In this document: piece by piece, positions 54,611-64,000 of the stretch
How the letters are laid out: each line of letters starts with the position of its first letter
Position numbering within the stretch: the first letter of the stretch is position 1
From: Channallabes apus
Lineage: Eukaryota; Chordata; Actinopteri; Siluriformes; Clariidae
Direction of reading: 5' to 3'
DNA length: 64,000 bases
Assembly: GCA_030522415.1 (NCBI GenBank)
Contig: CM060107.1
Coordinates: 48,266,307-48,330,306, forward strand
The notes under the pieces: generated by a model
Told to the model about the DNA's origin: nothing
The model's database searches: none
What the model saw: the letters and a program-made list of their open reading frames with translations, nothing else
Program-made: the position numbers and the translations under genes

Positions 54611-56308
54611 TCAAGGGAGCCAGAACTGCATCCAGGAACTCAGAAAATGCGCCCTTTCCGGTATCACGGAAGTGGAGACCACGCCGTTGAAACGTGGAGG
54701 GCGATATGTAAACTGAATCCTGTATCCAGTCTTTAAAACCCAAGGGGATACGCCTGGCAGTAGCTTCCATGCTGCCAGCTTCTCCGAAAGGGGTACAAGT
54801 ACTTCTACTGGGCTGGGGGGTGTTAGTGGTTCGGTGTCCTGGAATATGGCAGGATGCGACCGAAGGACTAACATGTCGTTGGAGACCGGTGTTGTCCGAA
54901 ACACCAAAGGTGGCGGAAACTGAACATCGATCTCCTGATCTGCTCTCAGGAATGCTTCTGCTTCGTAAAGAAGACAGAGCGATCTATTCTCCTGAGGGGG
55001 GGGCCGAGCCATACCCCAGTCCTTACGGGGGGGGGGGGGGAGGGGGGGTGCGCGGCAACTGACGCTTTCCTTCTGCGCTTCTCGTCTAGCGAGATTCAGA
55101 TCAGGTCGAGGTTGGGTGGCCGATGGCCTCGACACCTGGGCACAGCGTGGGAGAAATTTCTCAAAAGCCTGTTCATAAAGCCTAGCCTCTCTAAGTCTGG
55201 TGGCGACGGTATTAACCGCTTCGCCAAATAAGCCTGAGGGTGAGATGGGAGCATCGAGAAGGAATGCTCGATCTTTGTCCTTAATGCCAGTTAGATTTAG
55301 CCAGAGGTGCCTCTCTGTAGACACCAGGGAGGCCATAGAATGGCCAATAGCACGGACTGTCTGTTTCATCGCATGCAGGGACAGATCAGTAGCCCGGCAT
55401 AATTCTATGAACGCTTCCTGATTCATATTGCCGCTCGTGCTCAGATCATTCAGCAGGTCAGCCTGGTACGCCTGCAAAACCGCCATGGTGTGCAAGGAAG
55501 CGCCGGCCTGACCTGCTGCTTGGAACGCCTTCCCTACTAGGGTAGAAGAAGTTCTACACGCCTTGGAGGGAAGGGTCGGCTTCTTTAGTGAAGATGATGT
55601 TCCAGGAGCGAGATAGCCCGCGAGCGTCTCCTCAATCTGGGGCACCATCACATAACCTCGTGCCTTTGCATCAACGATGTTCGAATAAAACGAAGTCGAA
55701 GGTACAAAGGTACGGGAAGAAAAAGGATCTCTCCATGAACGAGATAACTCGTTGTGGAGATCATCAAAAAAGGGGAGAGAGCGGCGTTGTGGCGCCATCT
55801 CCTGGCCACCCGACAGAAATTTGTCATCTAATTTCGACCGTTTTCGATACTCCTGTGGCCAGTCAATGTGTAATCGTTCGACTGCGCGTGTTATGACCTC
55901 AAGTAACTCCTCATACTCTTTATCATCTCTAGAGCATCGTTCTGAGGTAGCTACATCCAAGTCTACAGAAGCAAGAGAGTGAGTCTCTCCCAAACACTCA
56001 CGAGAAGCACCGAAGTGCGCTCGCGAAGTGGAGGGAGAGAGCGCGTGATCCGGGGAGGGGGCGAAAGAAAGGAGGGACTCCTCGGCCAAATTAACCTGTG
56101 AGCCCCAGGAGTGCAGAGCAGCTCGTGGCTCCCTAAAGAACGCGAGACGCACTCGTAGCACCTTCATTTGGAGATTTTCACACTGCTCACACTCTCCTTC
56201 AAGTCCAAGGAGAGCGTGGCTTTCACCCAAACATTCAAAACAGAGGTTATGAGTATCGTCTTCAGAAAGACGGTTACCGCACGGGCATGAGACACTAAAC
56301 TCCGCCAT
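54611..56308 (-). CDS. DIRS gag-like ORF1 running into the RT N-terminus (565 residues)
   Basis: The frame begins with a Cys/His-rich head (CPCGNRLSEDD, CFECLGESHALLG, CEQCENL) that may bind nucleic acid. A long hydrophilic region follows, with a conserved helical part (AVLQAYQADLLNDL, ELCRATDLSLHAMKQTVRAIGH) typical of DIRS ORF1. It ends with WKLLPGVSPWVLKTGYRIQF, the start of a DIRS RT, then loses frame before the Harbinger insertion. An expanded G run at 55027-55045 (poly-Pro on the coding strand) falls inside. The single long frame is intact up to that end. Confidence 0.75.
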   Translation of the reverse strand: MAEFSVSCPCGNRLSEDDTHNLCFECLGESHALLGLEGECEQCENLQMKVLRVRLAFFREPRAALHSWGSQVNLAEESLLSFAPSPDHALSPSTSRAHFGASRECLGETHSLASVDLDVATSERCSRDDKEYEELLEVITRAVERLHIDWPQEYRKRSKLDDKFLSGGQEMAPQRRSLPFFDDLHNELSRSWRDPFSSRTFVPSTSFYSNIVDAKARGYVMVPQIEETLAGYLAPGTSSSLKKPTLPSKACRTSSTLVGKAFQAAGQAGASLHTMAVLQAYQADLLNDLSTSGNMNQEAFIELCRATDLSLHAMKQTVRAIGHSMASLVSTERHLWLNLTGIKDKDRAFLLDAPISPSGLFGEAVNTVATRLREARLYEQAFEKFLPRCAQVSRPSATQPRPDLNLARREAQKESVSCRAPPLPPPPRKDWGMARPPPQENRSLCLLYEAEAFLRADQEIDVQFPPPLVFRTTPVSNDMLVLRSHPAIFQDTEPLTPPSPVEVLVPLSEKLAAWKLLPGVSPWVLKTGYRIQFTYRPPRFNGVVSTSVIPERAHFLSSWMQFWLP

Positions 56309-56515
56309 TATATCTAGTGAGAATGGCGGCGTTTTCTCTGTTTAGAATGGCTTTAAATGCTTGCTGCACACACGCGATCACAATGTCAGCATGAAGACAA
56401 ATGATCTGAGGTTTTTTTTTTGCCATGGTTGCACACATGCTTCACAACCCGGCAACATGACAAAATGGTTCCCATAGCGTTTTCACGCAGCATCGAGTAA
56501 AAGCCTTTGAAAGGG

Positions 56516-57499
56516 AACACTTTATATTAACAACATTTAAGCCCTAAACCAGGGCATTACATTAGGATTAGTATTATTATTGTCACAGAAACAACCAAAA
56601 ACAACCATTAAAAAAAACATGTGATCTTTTGAATCTGTGCTTTCTTTACCTATGCGACCTACTCCCGTTTAACATTTTTTAATTAAGTCATGTTTGTATA
56701 GTTGGTTAAAATTAAATAAAATTCACTTCATCATATTGCCTAGGTTGTGCTGAAAAAAAGATTATGTCTCTCCCCCATTCTGAGGGCTATCACTGCAAGT
56801 ATATTTCAGACATGTGGGAAACACTGACTCTACATCTTGCGATTTTTTTTATTATTCAACTTTTCCAAAACTCATATAGCAGTCTGTCAGAACTAACCTA
56901 ATGACGACCAAAAAGACGTAGCTTTAGCAGTTAGCCCTGTAGCGTGAATGGTAAACCCAAACGCGGATGGAACACGAGTGGGCAGGATAATCATGCGATT
57001 TGATCTAAGAACTCTCACAATAAATGAGTAAAGGAAAGACACAATCTAACCCTCGTTCTATAAACACACACTCAGTTTGGAAGCAAAGCCAAGAAAGTGA
57101 GTACTCACATGCACGGGAACAATTCCGAAATGACATGGGCAAAACTCAATGACAGAGTGGTGTGCGGCGCCATCTTGTATCCTTTTATTCTTTCAGGTTC
57201 GTGACCGTCTTACTTCCGGGTCCTCGTGCCGGCCGCGGCTGAGTGTGCATGGCACATGAGTATGACTGAACATTGGGTCACATTGTTTTGATGCAAAAAG
57301 CATTAAATAGGCTCAACATACAAAATTCATATAATTATTCATAAAATAATAGATTTTCCCTCACACCTAACCTTGGAAACGCACTTTGGAGACGGAACTT
57401 TGCTAAATGCCAAATGGTAAGTGTAAATGTTAAACTTTTCAAAGCCAGCTCTTTCAGTGTCCTTATTTTGATATCTTACATAAATGTGTGTACAGTAAG
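56516..57499. other. Unassigned DNA between the DIRS element and intron copy D
   Basis: No repeat or ORF is recognised. On the minus strand an ATG at 57173 opens about 21 codons to a GTGAGT site at 57108, and the neighbourhood is GC rich (57170-57250), so a promoter and small first exon of a - strand gene or element is possible but unproven. Confidence 0.3.
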
Positions 57500-58120
57500 T
57501 GTTTTGGTAGTTTTAGTGCATTTTGGTTGTGTGTGTGTTACTGAACAATCAAACCAAACACTGTCAAACGTTTATCATTTAGAGTTTTAATTAACAATAA
57601 CTTTACTTACTACAGTGTTATAATATTAATAGGACCAACAGAGATGAGCACATTCAATGGAAATATAAAATTTTATAAATGTAATGTTATTAAAATGCTA
57701 CAGATCAAGAGCATTATGCACTTCATAATAAACTGTTTAAAACTCACATCAGCAGCCTGTGTAAACCTATAATACTAACAGTGTATGTTTTAACACATTT
57801 ACTGAATTGCATCTCTCATGATCTCTGTCCTATTACAGTAAATGAATCTACAATAATATATATAAAGTATAATGGAAAAGTAAATTTCCTGTAACTTGAA
57901 CGTCACTCCTTCATTCTCACCTTTTTCTGCTCTCTGTCAGTGACCACCATCTTCACTTCCTATGCAATACATCATACATTATTAATCATTTATAACAGTC
58001 AGTTACATTCTTTTATCCATACCGTGTTCACATTTTTAAAACTCAGCAGCCAGTGTGAACTGGACTGTTCACCACTGGGGTGCGTGTGTGTTTGTACATG
58101 TGTGTCTGTACATTTCCTCC
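57500..58120 (+). repeat. Receptor intron 1, copy D, without its signal exon
   Basis: It matches 16220-16760 closely (TTACTGAACAATCAAACCAAACAC to TTACATTCTTTTATCC). Similarity begins inside intron 1, so exon 1 of this copy has been lost or replaced. Confidence 0.65.
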
Positions 58121-58129
58121 TCATGTCTG

Positions 58130-58372
58130 AATGGTGGCAGTGGTGGCTCAGTCGGTTAAGGCTGTGGTTTCTGGGTTACTGATCGGAAGTTGCCACTGTT
58201 GAGCCCTTGAGCAAGTTCCTTAACCCTATCTGCTCCAGGGGCGCTGTAAGCTGGCTGACCCTGCGCTCTGACCCCAGTTTCCTAATTGAGATATGCGAAG
58301 AAGAAATTTCACTGTGCTGTAAAGTACATGTGATAAATAATTGAATATTCTTCTTCTTCTTCTTCTTCTTCT
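58130..58372 (+). mobile_element. tRNA-derived SINE, different family
   Basis: A box-A-like GTGGCTCAGTCGGTTAAGG is followed by a degenerate box B (GATCGGAAGTTGCC). The body has TTGAGCAAGTTCCTTAACC and TTTCACTGTGCTGTAA, and the tail is (TTC)n. It lies in the receptor intron copy. Confidence 0.7.
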
Positions 58373-58534
58373 ATACTCACCTGAATCAACTCAGTGCATG
58401 ACTTTATATTGTTATCCATCAAAAGGAAATCTTTAGCACTTGCTCCCCTTAGAAAAAATAACTGCAGTTTTCTACATATACAGTACATATGCAGGAAACT
58501 AAGTGATTTGGACATGAAAACACTGCATTTTGTA

Positions 58535-58640
58535 TCTTTTACTGCAGTAATCCTGCACTACAATGCAGTAATATTGAAGTAATCCTGCACTACAATGCAG
58601 TAATATTGCAGTAATCCTGCAATATAAGGCAGTAATGCAG
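58535..58640. repeat. Tandem repeat of about 38 bp
   Basis: About two and a half copies of GTAATCCTGCACTACAATGCA plus spacer. Confidence 0.8.
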
Positions 58641-59640
58641 CACTTTTACACTTAGCAATATTACTGTTCAACAGTGCTGCTGCTAGGAGACACTGCTGCA
58701 AATCGGTCGAGTATGTGAATATATACAGTAAGAAGGCTTGAGGTCTGCAGCTGGAAGCCAGGAGAGGTTTGCTGTCTCCTCATTCTTCAACCTTGTTTAA
58801 ATAAACACTTTCACCTTCCCTTCCTTCACTTTAAAGGCATTCTTGAAAAACAAACAGCAAGACAAATATCCATTAAGGGTTGTGTAGAAAAGGTGAATTT
58901 GATGACTCTGGAATTGGGCATTGGTTTAGAGATTCAGACTAATATTTGTGATTTCTCCCTAAGTTTATTTTTAACCTTTTATTCTGAGGCAGTGGCCTGG
59001 AACTTCTGGTTGATTATATGCGGAATGACCAAATATTATAAAAATATTAACTCAATTTACTCACCTATAACAGCTGCTGGGAGGGCTGGGAGGGTCCCCT
59101 TAGTGTCATGTGCGGAGTTTGAGGCTTTGCGGATTCTATTAACAAAAGAAATAAAGCAAATGCTTATCAAGAAGAAAACCCAGACAAGTGTTTTGTTGTC
59201 CAAATGAGCCTCACTGGATTAATAAAAAGCAAGTGGACCATAGGTAGACTGTGTGAGATTTTAAATAATCCTGTAATATTTTATCAAGTAAAATCCAACC
59301 ACACCTTTGTTCCACAGAGTGATGTCCACCTCTTGACGTCTTTCTGACACATGAAGACAAACAGGTTTAAGACTGACTAAGTACAAATATTATTGTGTTC
59401 TGAGAACCCCACAGCGACGCAAAAAAAATCGTATTAAGCGCCCAGCCTGGTTTCCTACCAGGAGTGAAGTCTCCCCAGGGTCTGATGTTGACCTCTCGGC
59501 CTTCTCCCTCTTCCCCTTTCCCCCTTATTGCATCAAGGCTTTTTCACTTTGTCAGGAATCTGTATTTAATTAGAATAAAATACAAAAAATAAATTGTACT
59601 AAATTATAAAATGCTCTGGTGAAAATGATTACCTTTGTGT
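58641..59640. other. Unassigned DNA with one 104-codon ORF
   Basis: The plus-strand ORF 58893-59207 has a hydrophobic middle and a Lys-rich end but no motif I know; its codon usage is AT rich and it may be chance. AATAAACAC near 58800 could be a polyadenylation signal of something upstream. Confidence 0.3.
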
Positions 59641-59864
59641 TGGTAGGGTCAGTTTTGACCCAGTATTAATTTAAGGTTATAAAACAATAGTTAGGGTCAA
59701 AACAAAGGTCATAAACACACTTTGAGGGGCTTCTCTCTTTGCCTGTGTGTCTCCTTACCTGAACAAACAAAACAAATAAACAAAGACAGACATGTTCAGA
59801 CATGTAAGTCTTGCATAAGACAAATTTAATTTAGCGTTGGTGACTTGCAGAGTCACATCTCCTG

Positions 59865-60594
59865 TTGCAGTCTAAAATGAGAAGAAGATTTACAGTAAGG
59901 CAAGCTCTGGATCATATCTTTTCTGAAAATGAGGCAGAGGACACAGAACAGCATAGTGATACAGATGTGCAGGTTTACGAGGAGGAAGACATTGTAGAGT
60001 ATCTACCAGAAGGCACAGATACATCTGATGAGTCTGATGAGGAGGTCACCGATGCTGAAGCTGCACTCACTCCTGTTTAAACGTGGAACGTGGTAACATC
60101 TGTTGGAGCTCAGTACCTCCTGACTTACTGTACATGGCAGTCCAGCTGCTGCAAATGTCATCAAAATGACCCCTGGAATCACAAGGTTTGCTGTGACGAG
60201 AGTAAGTGACATCAAGACATGTTTTGATCTGTTTATGCCATGTCACTAAAGAAAGTCATGATTGCTATGACAAACCTTGAAGGAAAAAAGGATCATGGCG
60301 ACATGTGGAATGACATTAATAAGGAATACCCCTATGCTTACAGTATATTGGTGTTATATTGGCGTATTTACAAATCCAGAGGTGAGGCCACTGATAATCT
60401 CTGGGATGCGTCGACAGGCAGAAATATTTTCTGGGCAACAATGTCATCTACAGAGTGTGATACTTATGTCCACTTTCCACAAAGATGCAGCTGTGTCATC
60501 AGCAAGTGACAAAAAGCCCATAATTATCTTGGACTATAATAAAAACAAAGGTGGAGTGGACAACCTGGACAAGGTGACTGCCACCTAAACTTGC
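59865..60594 (+). pseudogene. piggyBac transposase remnants
   Basis: 59865-60080 encodes an acidic N-terminus beginning RRFTVRQALDHIF. After a large deletion and frame changes, 60380-60590 shows DKKPIIILDYNKNKGGVDNLDKV, the YN-x-x-x-GGVD motif near the end of the piggyBac catalytic domain. The sequence beyond reads RMTRRWPMVVFHNI in the same family. Two of the three catalytic Asp regions are absent, so it cannot cut DNA. Confidence 0.8.
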
Positions 60595-60695
60595 CAGAGA
60601 ATGACCAGGAGATGGCCAATGGTTGTGTTCCATAACATTCAAAAATGCATACAATGCATTTGTGTTGTGGACCCACATCCACCTAGGAGGAATGT

Positions 60696-61064
60696 TTGAC
60701 GAGAATGTTTCTTGAGAAGTTAGAAAGTTCCCTTGTCAAGGCACACATTGAGCAAAGGGAACGGGTGCCCCGGGACGCAGCCGCTGCAACCTTGGTGAGA
60801 CCGATGCAGAGCTCACGTAGCACTCCTTCCACACCATCAGCAACACAAGAGGATGCTGGCACTGATGCTCTTTCAGCCAGCACTTCCTCAACATCAACCG
60901 ACACAGCCACAACCCCACTGAGGCCACCTGATTCTAAAAGAAAGAGGTGTGAGGTCTGCCCTAGCAATAAAGACAGAAAGACAGACGTACTCTGCTTCTA
61001 CTGCAAAAAATATATTTGCAAAGGACACACTAAAAGTGTCACTTTTTGCCACACATGCATCTAA
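60696..61064 (+). pseudogene. piggyBac C-terminal domain with cysteine-rich finger
   Basis: The 122-codon frame ends in CEVCPSNKDRKTDVLCFYCKKYIC, then GHTKSVTFCHTC: a complete C-terminal Cys/His domain that piggyBac transposases use for DNA-end binding or chromatin contact. The preceding segment (FLEKLESSLVKAHIEQR) is also conserved. This is the best-preserved part of the element. It begins with an in-frame ATG, but translation as a separate protein is not implied. Confidence 0.75.
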
Positions 61065-61664
61065 ATGCACATGCATGTTCTTGCACATAAAGACGTTATT
61101 TGGAACTAGTATCTCATTTCTATTGGTTTGATTTGCTTGATTGTTCGTTGTTTGATCTTGCAAATCCACATTTTGAGATTTACTTGTTTAGCTTTCCATT
61201 TATATTAAAGTTATTTTTGAAAATACTTTTTTTCCTTTTTCTTTGAAATAAAACTATATGGGTCAAATCTGACCCATAATACCATAGATGTTACTATAGT
61301 AATTAATATTATAATAAAAAAATATGTAACAAATTTATTTAAGAGATGTGTTCTAATACCCCTCAGTAATAGTCAGGTAACATAACAACCTTTTATTTAT
61401 TTAAATAATTCTCTTGAGGTTCATTTAATCATTAATTTAAAACTGAAAACGAGAGGTATGCTGTTGAAGTAAACGCTCATGAGGTCACAGCAAAAATATT
61501 AAAAACATTCTTTTAATGGACAAGGAAGCGTAACAAAGTAACCAATAGGTAAGGAAAAAAACACTGGATGATAAATGATTGTTTTGAGTTTTGAGGGTAA
61601 TATGGCTGATTAAAGACACGGGTCAAAACCGACCCGTTAACATAAGAGATAGTAACAGAAAACA

Positions 61665-62175
61665 GCTATCTCAGGCTAACCTAGCTAGCATGCTAACGGT
61701 ATAGCGGTTAACATTAGAAAACACGACACATTTAGGATAATGCCATTAACAACGCATAGCGATACAATACAATAACTAGTTAAATAACTTAAAAATATAT
61801 ATAATATTTCATGTTGTAAAATAATAAAAGTTACTTAAGGTCCCACTCACCTCTTAACTGAATGATGTGACTGACGAGGTCATCGCTCAGGTTCGGCTGT
61901 GTTCCTCCTGCACAACACCCCCCTCTTCTAGATTCTTCCAACTGGGAAAGTTTTCTTGGCTGAACTTTGAAATGTCTTCATGATTTAATTCTGATATGTC
62001 GTGAATGTGTACCGTTTTATCAATAATAAAGTCTATAAGAGAGTTAAAGTACTCCATCTTGTCTAAGTACCTCAATAACGACATACACAAACCGTTACTG
62101 TGACAGTTTATAAGCTGTCGTTTCGCTCTATAGTTCAAACTCTGGCTGAGGATTAGATGTGATCTTACAGTCTTA
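61665..62175 (-). repeat. Dispersed repeat with small ORF, copy 2
   Basis: It matches 24060-24515 and then 25200-25230, where the hAT interrupts copy 1. It has an extra AACATTAG-like insert and a 30-bp segment missing from copy 1. The copy is the less interrupted of the two. Confidence 0.65.
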
Positions 62176-62219
62176 TTGGTTGGTGAAGACAAATCGTACA
62201 GTTGTGCATATTTAAGCAC
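61887..62219 (-). CDS. Repeat-encoded ORF, 110 residues, unknown function
   Basis: The minus-strand frame includes SLLRYLDKMEYFNSLIDFII, IHDISELNHEDISKF and NLEEGGVVQEEH. The shorter relative at 24474-24271 shares the first and second of these blocks with about ten differences and lacks the third. Beyond the stop, a GTGAGT at 61845-61850 suggests a splice donor if the reading frame once continued. I do not recognise the family. Acidic and helix-prone sequence would suit a protein-interaction exon of a transposon. Confidence 0.4.
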   Translation of the reverse strand: MLKYAQLYDLSSPTNKTVRSHLILSQSLNYRAKRQLINCHSNGLCMSLLRYLDKMEYFNSLIDFIIDKTVHIHDISELNHEDISKFSQENFPSWKNLEEGGVVQEEHSRT

Positions 62220-62368
62220 GTCTCAGTTTTACAATGGAAGAGTATAAGAGGAAGAGATTATTGTTTTCCTTACACACACGCTATTTGCTGCTACCTGCTT
62301 CCAACTGGTTTCTGTTTGCCTGAAAATAAGATGATCCTTTTATTAGTAAGGGTGTGCTTGAGGAACCG

Positions 62369-62394
62369 GTGTGTGTGTGTGTGTGTGTGTGTGT
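62369..62394. repeat. (GT)n microsatellite upstream of signal exon copy E
   Basis: About 13 dinucleotides, in the same relative place as in copies B and C. Confidence 0.9.
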
Positions 62395-62407
62395 AGAAGA
62401 CTCAGTA

Positions 62408-62463
62408 ATGATGAAGTGCTTGTATCTTTTGTATTTTTGTATCTTTTGTCTGTTATGTTCCAG
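62408..62463 (+). CDS. Ig-superfamily receptor exon 1: signal peptide, copy E
   Basis: It begins MMKCLYLLYFCIFCLLC, with a short duplicated TTTTGTAT segment, and lacks the CACGTGGCTGC end of the other copies. The donor AG/GTGAGT is retained. The exon is 56 bp and ends in phase 2 rather than phase 1, so it would not join in frame to Ig exons of the type at 27748. The intron downstream starts like the others (GTGAGTGAAG, AGAGATGAACACATT). The rest of copy E is replaced by a LINE or lies outside the window. Confidence 0.55.
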
Positions 62464-62566
62464 GTGAGTGAAGCTATTTTCTATTACAGAAAGGACAGAA
62501 AATATTAGTCAGTTCTTTCAGAGATGAACACATTGAATATAAATATTTAACAATTAGATTTTATGA

Positions 62567-64000
62567 ATTCAATTTCAATTCAATTCAATTCAATTTTCTT
62601 TATATAGCGCTTCTAACAATGGTCATTGTCTCAAAGCAGCTTCACAAAAATGAAAGAAATTTAGCAAAAAAAAAAATAAATAATAATAATTATTATAGAA
62701 AAGAAAATAATTGGAAGTGTGTATGTGTGAGAAAAATGTGCAGATAATAATAATGAGATGAATGAATGAAGTTTCTCTGATGAGCAAGCCAAGGGTGACG
62801 GCGACGGTGGCAAGGAAAAACTCCCTGAGATGGCATTAGGAAGAAACCTTGAGAGGAACCAGACTCAACAGGGAACCCATCCTCATTTGGGCGATAACAG
62901 ATAGAAATGATATAACATCTTGTGTGTTGTGCAGGTGAAAATTCAATATGACAGAAATTATTTAAATTGACATGAAGACCAGCAGTTCAGCATAGGGACG
63001 AGTCGGTAGGTGCAGAGGGCAGATGAGGTCTGGATCACTGGAAGCACAGGAGCAGCATGTGTAGCTCCAACCATCATAAAGCTGAATCCAGCTGGAGCTG
63101 GTCCTTCTCTGGATGCCTCAGGAACCTAGCAGGGTCGGCCTTTGTCTACTGAAGCTGGCAAAATCTCCCGATGCCTCGGGATGGGTAGAGAAATACAGAA
63201 CAGATGGGGAGAATTAGCGTAGTTGCCATTCGGGATAGGTTTACTAGAGTACGAGATTATGGGATGAGTTATGTGTATGCCAGATTAAAAAGATGCGTCT
63301 TGAGTCTACTTTTGAACTGAGAAACCATGTCTGCTCCCCGAACACTGTCTGGAAGGCTATTCCAAAGCTTTGGAGCTAAATATGAAAATGCCCTACCCCC
63401 CTAGATTTTGAAATTCTGGGAACTACCAGAAGTCCGGAGCTTTGTGATCTTAAGGCGCGTGGTGGATTGTAGCGCATCAGAAGACTGGTTAGGTATGTGG
63501 GAGCTAACCCATTTAAGGCCTTGTATGTAAGTAATACTATTTTGTAATTTATTCTAAACTGAACAGGTAGCCAGTGCAGGGATGATAATATTGGGGTTAT
63601 ATGATCATATTTTCTGGATCTAGTGAGAACCCTGGCAGCTGCATTTTGGATTAACTGAAGCTTGTTTATTGAGGATGCAGGACAACCACCTAGTAATGCA
63701 TTACAATAGTCCAGTCTGGAGGTCATGAATGCATGAACTAGTTTTTCTGCATCAGATACGGATAAGATGTTCCTAAGTTTAGCAATATTTCGAAGATGGA
63801 AAAAGGCTGTTTTTGTGATATTTGAAATGTGATTTTCAAAAGACAAGTTACTGTCTAATATTACGCCCAGGTCTTTTACTGCTGAGCTGGTAGTAACAGT
63901 ACATCCTTCTAAACGCAAGCTGAATTGTGAAAGCTGTTGTGTGCTGGTTTTTGGGCCAATAAGTAATATCTCTGTCTTATCTGAATTTAATAAAAGAAAG
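62567..64000 (-). mobile_element. L2-type LINE, 3' part, continuing past the window end
   Basis: On the minus strand the coding region is followed by a 3' UTR of about 700 bp and a tail of GAATT repeats (plus-strand TTCAATTCAATTCAATTC at 62573-62592). The tail inserts into receptor intron copy E. Confidence 0.85.
63270..63998 (-). pseudogene. LINE reverse transcriptase C-terminus, one frameshift, partial at window edge
   Basis: From the window edge the frame reads LNSDKTEILLIGPK, VKDLGVILDSNLSF, HAFMTSRLDYCNALL, LQLIQNAAARVLT and ILSSLHWLPV, the conserved C-terminal half of L2-type RT proteins. At a run of C (63398-63403) it shifts and stops at 63376. The other frame continues to about 63270 with APKLWNSLP and FKSRLKTHLF, the normal C-terminus. 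The 5' part, including the catalytic site, is outside the window. Confidence 0.88.

Larger units (their letters stand above)
50883..56515 (-). mobile_element. DIRS-type tyrosine-recombinase retrotransposon, interrupted
   Basis: The minus strand holds a gag-like ORF, RT, RNase H and a tyrosine recombinase, with no integrase and no LTRs. Inverted terminal repeats of about 48 bp are at 50944-50994 and 56468-56514 (TTCCCATAGCGTTTTCACGC and complement). Next to the left one, 50883-50945 has the GCATCTCGTTCCC and GGGTTACAGCAAAGTAACCC text of a DIRS internal complementary region. A Harbinger element splits the RT gene. Confidence 0.85.
59640..61640 (+). mobile_element. piggyBac-type DNA transposon relic
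   Basis: Fragments of a piggyBac transposase lie in order on the plus strand. GGGTCAGTTTTGACCC (59646-59661), GGGTCAAATCTGACCC (61260-61275) and GGGTCAAAACCGACCCGTTAA (61621-61641) are palindromic terminal-type motifs; the last ends in the TTAA target. The exact left end is not fixed. Confidence 0.65.

Noticed and set aside
57109..57173. Minus-strand first exon with a GTGAGT donor
   Set aside because: About 21 codons and one donor motif are too little evidence; no downstream exon was found.

Overview
The window is repeat-saturated DNA from a bony fish (teleost). Two things point there: the mobile-element repertoire (hAT, Harbinger, piggyBac, Tigger-like, DIRS, Ty3/gypsy chromoviruses, a Gmr1-like element, CR1/L2/Rex1-type LINEs, tRNA-derived SINEs) and a fish-style immunoglobulin-superfamily receptor locus. 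A catfish or related otophysan is a guess, not a demonstration. There are no rRNA genes, functional tRNA genes or CRISPR arrays.

The only host gene I can support is an immune-type receptor on the + strand, split over about 22 kb: a signal-peptide exon (16116-16164), two V-like Ig-domain exons (27748-28056 and 31431-31742), a Ser/Thr-rich stalk exon (31887-31991) and a cytoplasmic-tail exon with an ITIM (37825-37938). No transmembrane exon is visible and the stalk and tail exons have incompatible phases, so the copy may be broken or lack an exon. The signal exon recurs at 48152-48200 and 62408-62463. Pieces of the same 5' flank and intron 1 recur near 13.5, 16.2, 47.9 and 57.5 kb. The window therefore covers an array of at least five duplicated receptor segments that has been heavily invaded by transposons.

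Layout. 0-6 kb: a hAT element with 8-bp target duplications, a Tigger-like element and a solo LTR. 6-13 kb: a decayed gypsy element with a tRNA-Lys primer site, inserted in an older Gmr1-like element whose integrase precedes its reverse transcriptase. 13.5-17.3 kb: receptor flank and signal exon, plus another hAT. 17.3-23.2 kb: a truncated gypsy copy whose LTR is split by a LINE. 23.2-27.2 kb: hAT copies, a SINE and a TA-flanked element with a transposon-type ORF. 27.7-38 kb: receptor exons interrupted by a gag-only LTR element (28590-31114) and a young chromovirus (32045-37277). 38-44.4 kb: a stack of transposons nested up to five deep. 45.6-47.6 kb: LINE fragments. 47.8-49 kb: second signal exon. 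50.9-56.5 kb: a DIRS-type tyrosine-recombinase retroelement with a Harbinger element in its RT gene. 57.5-58.4 kb: receptor intron copy and SINE. 59.6-61.6 kb: piggyBac relic. 61.7-62.5 kb: a repeat also present at 24 kb, then the third signal exon. 62.6 kb to the end: a LINE that runs out of the window.

Target-site duplications read directly from the sequence fix many element boundaries and give an order of insertion. All family names rest on motifs recognised by eye.
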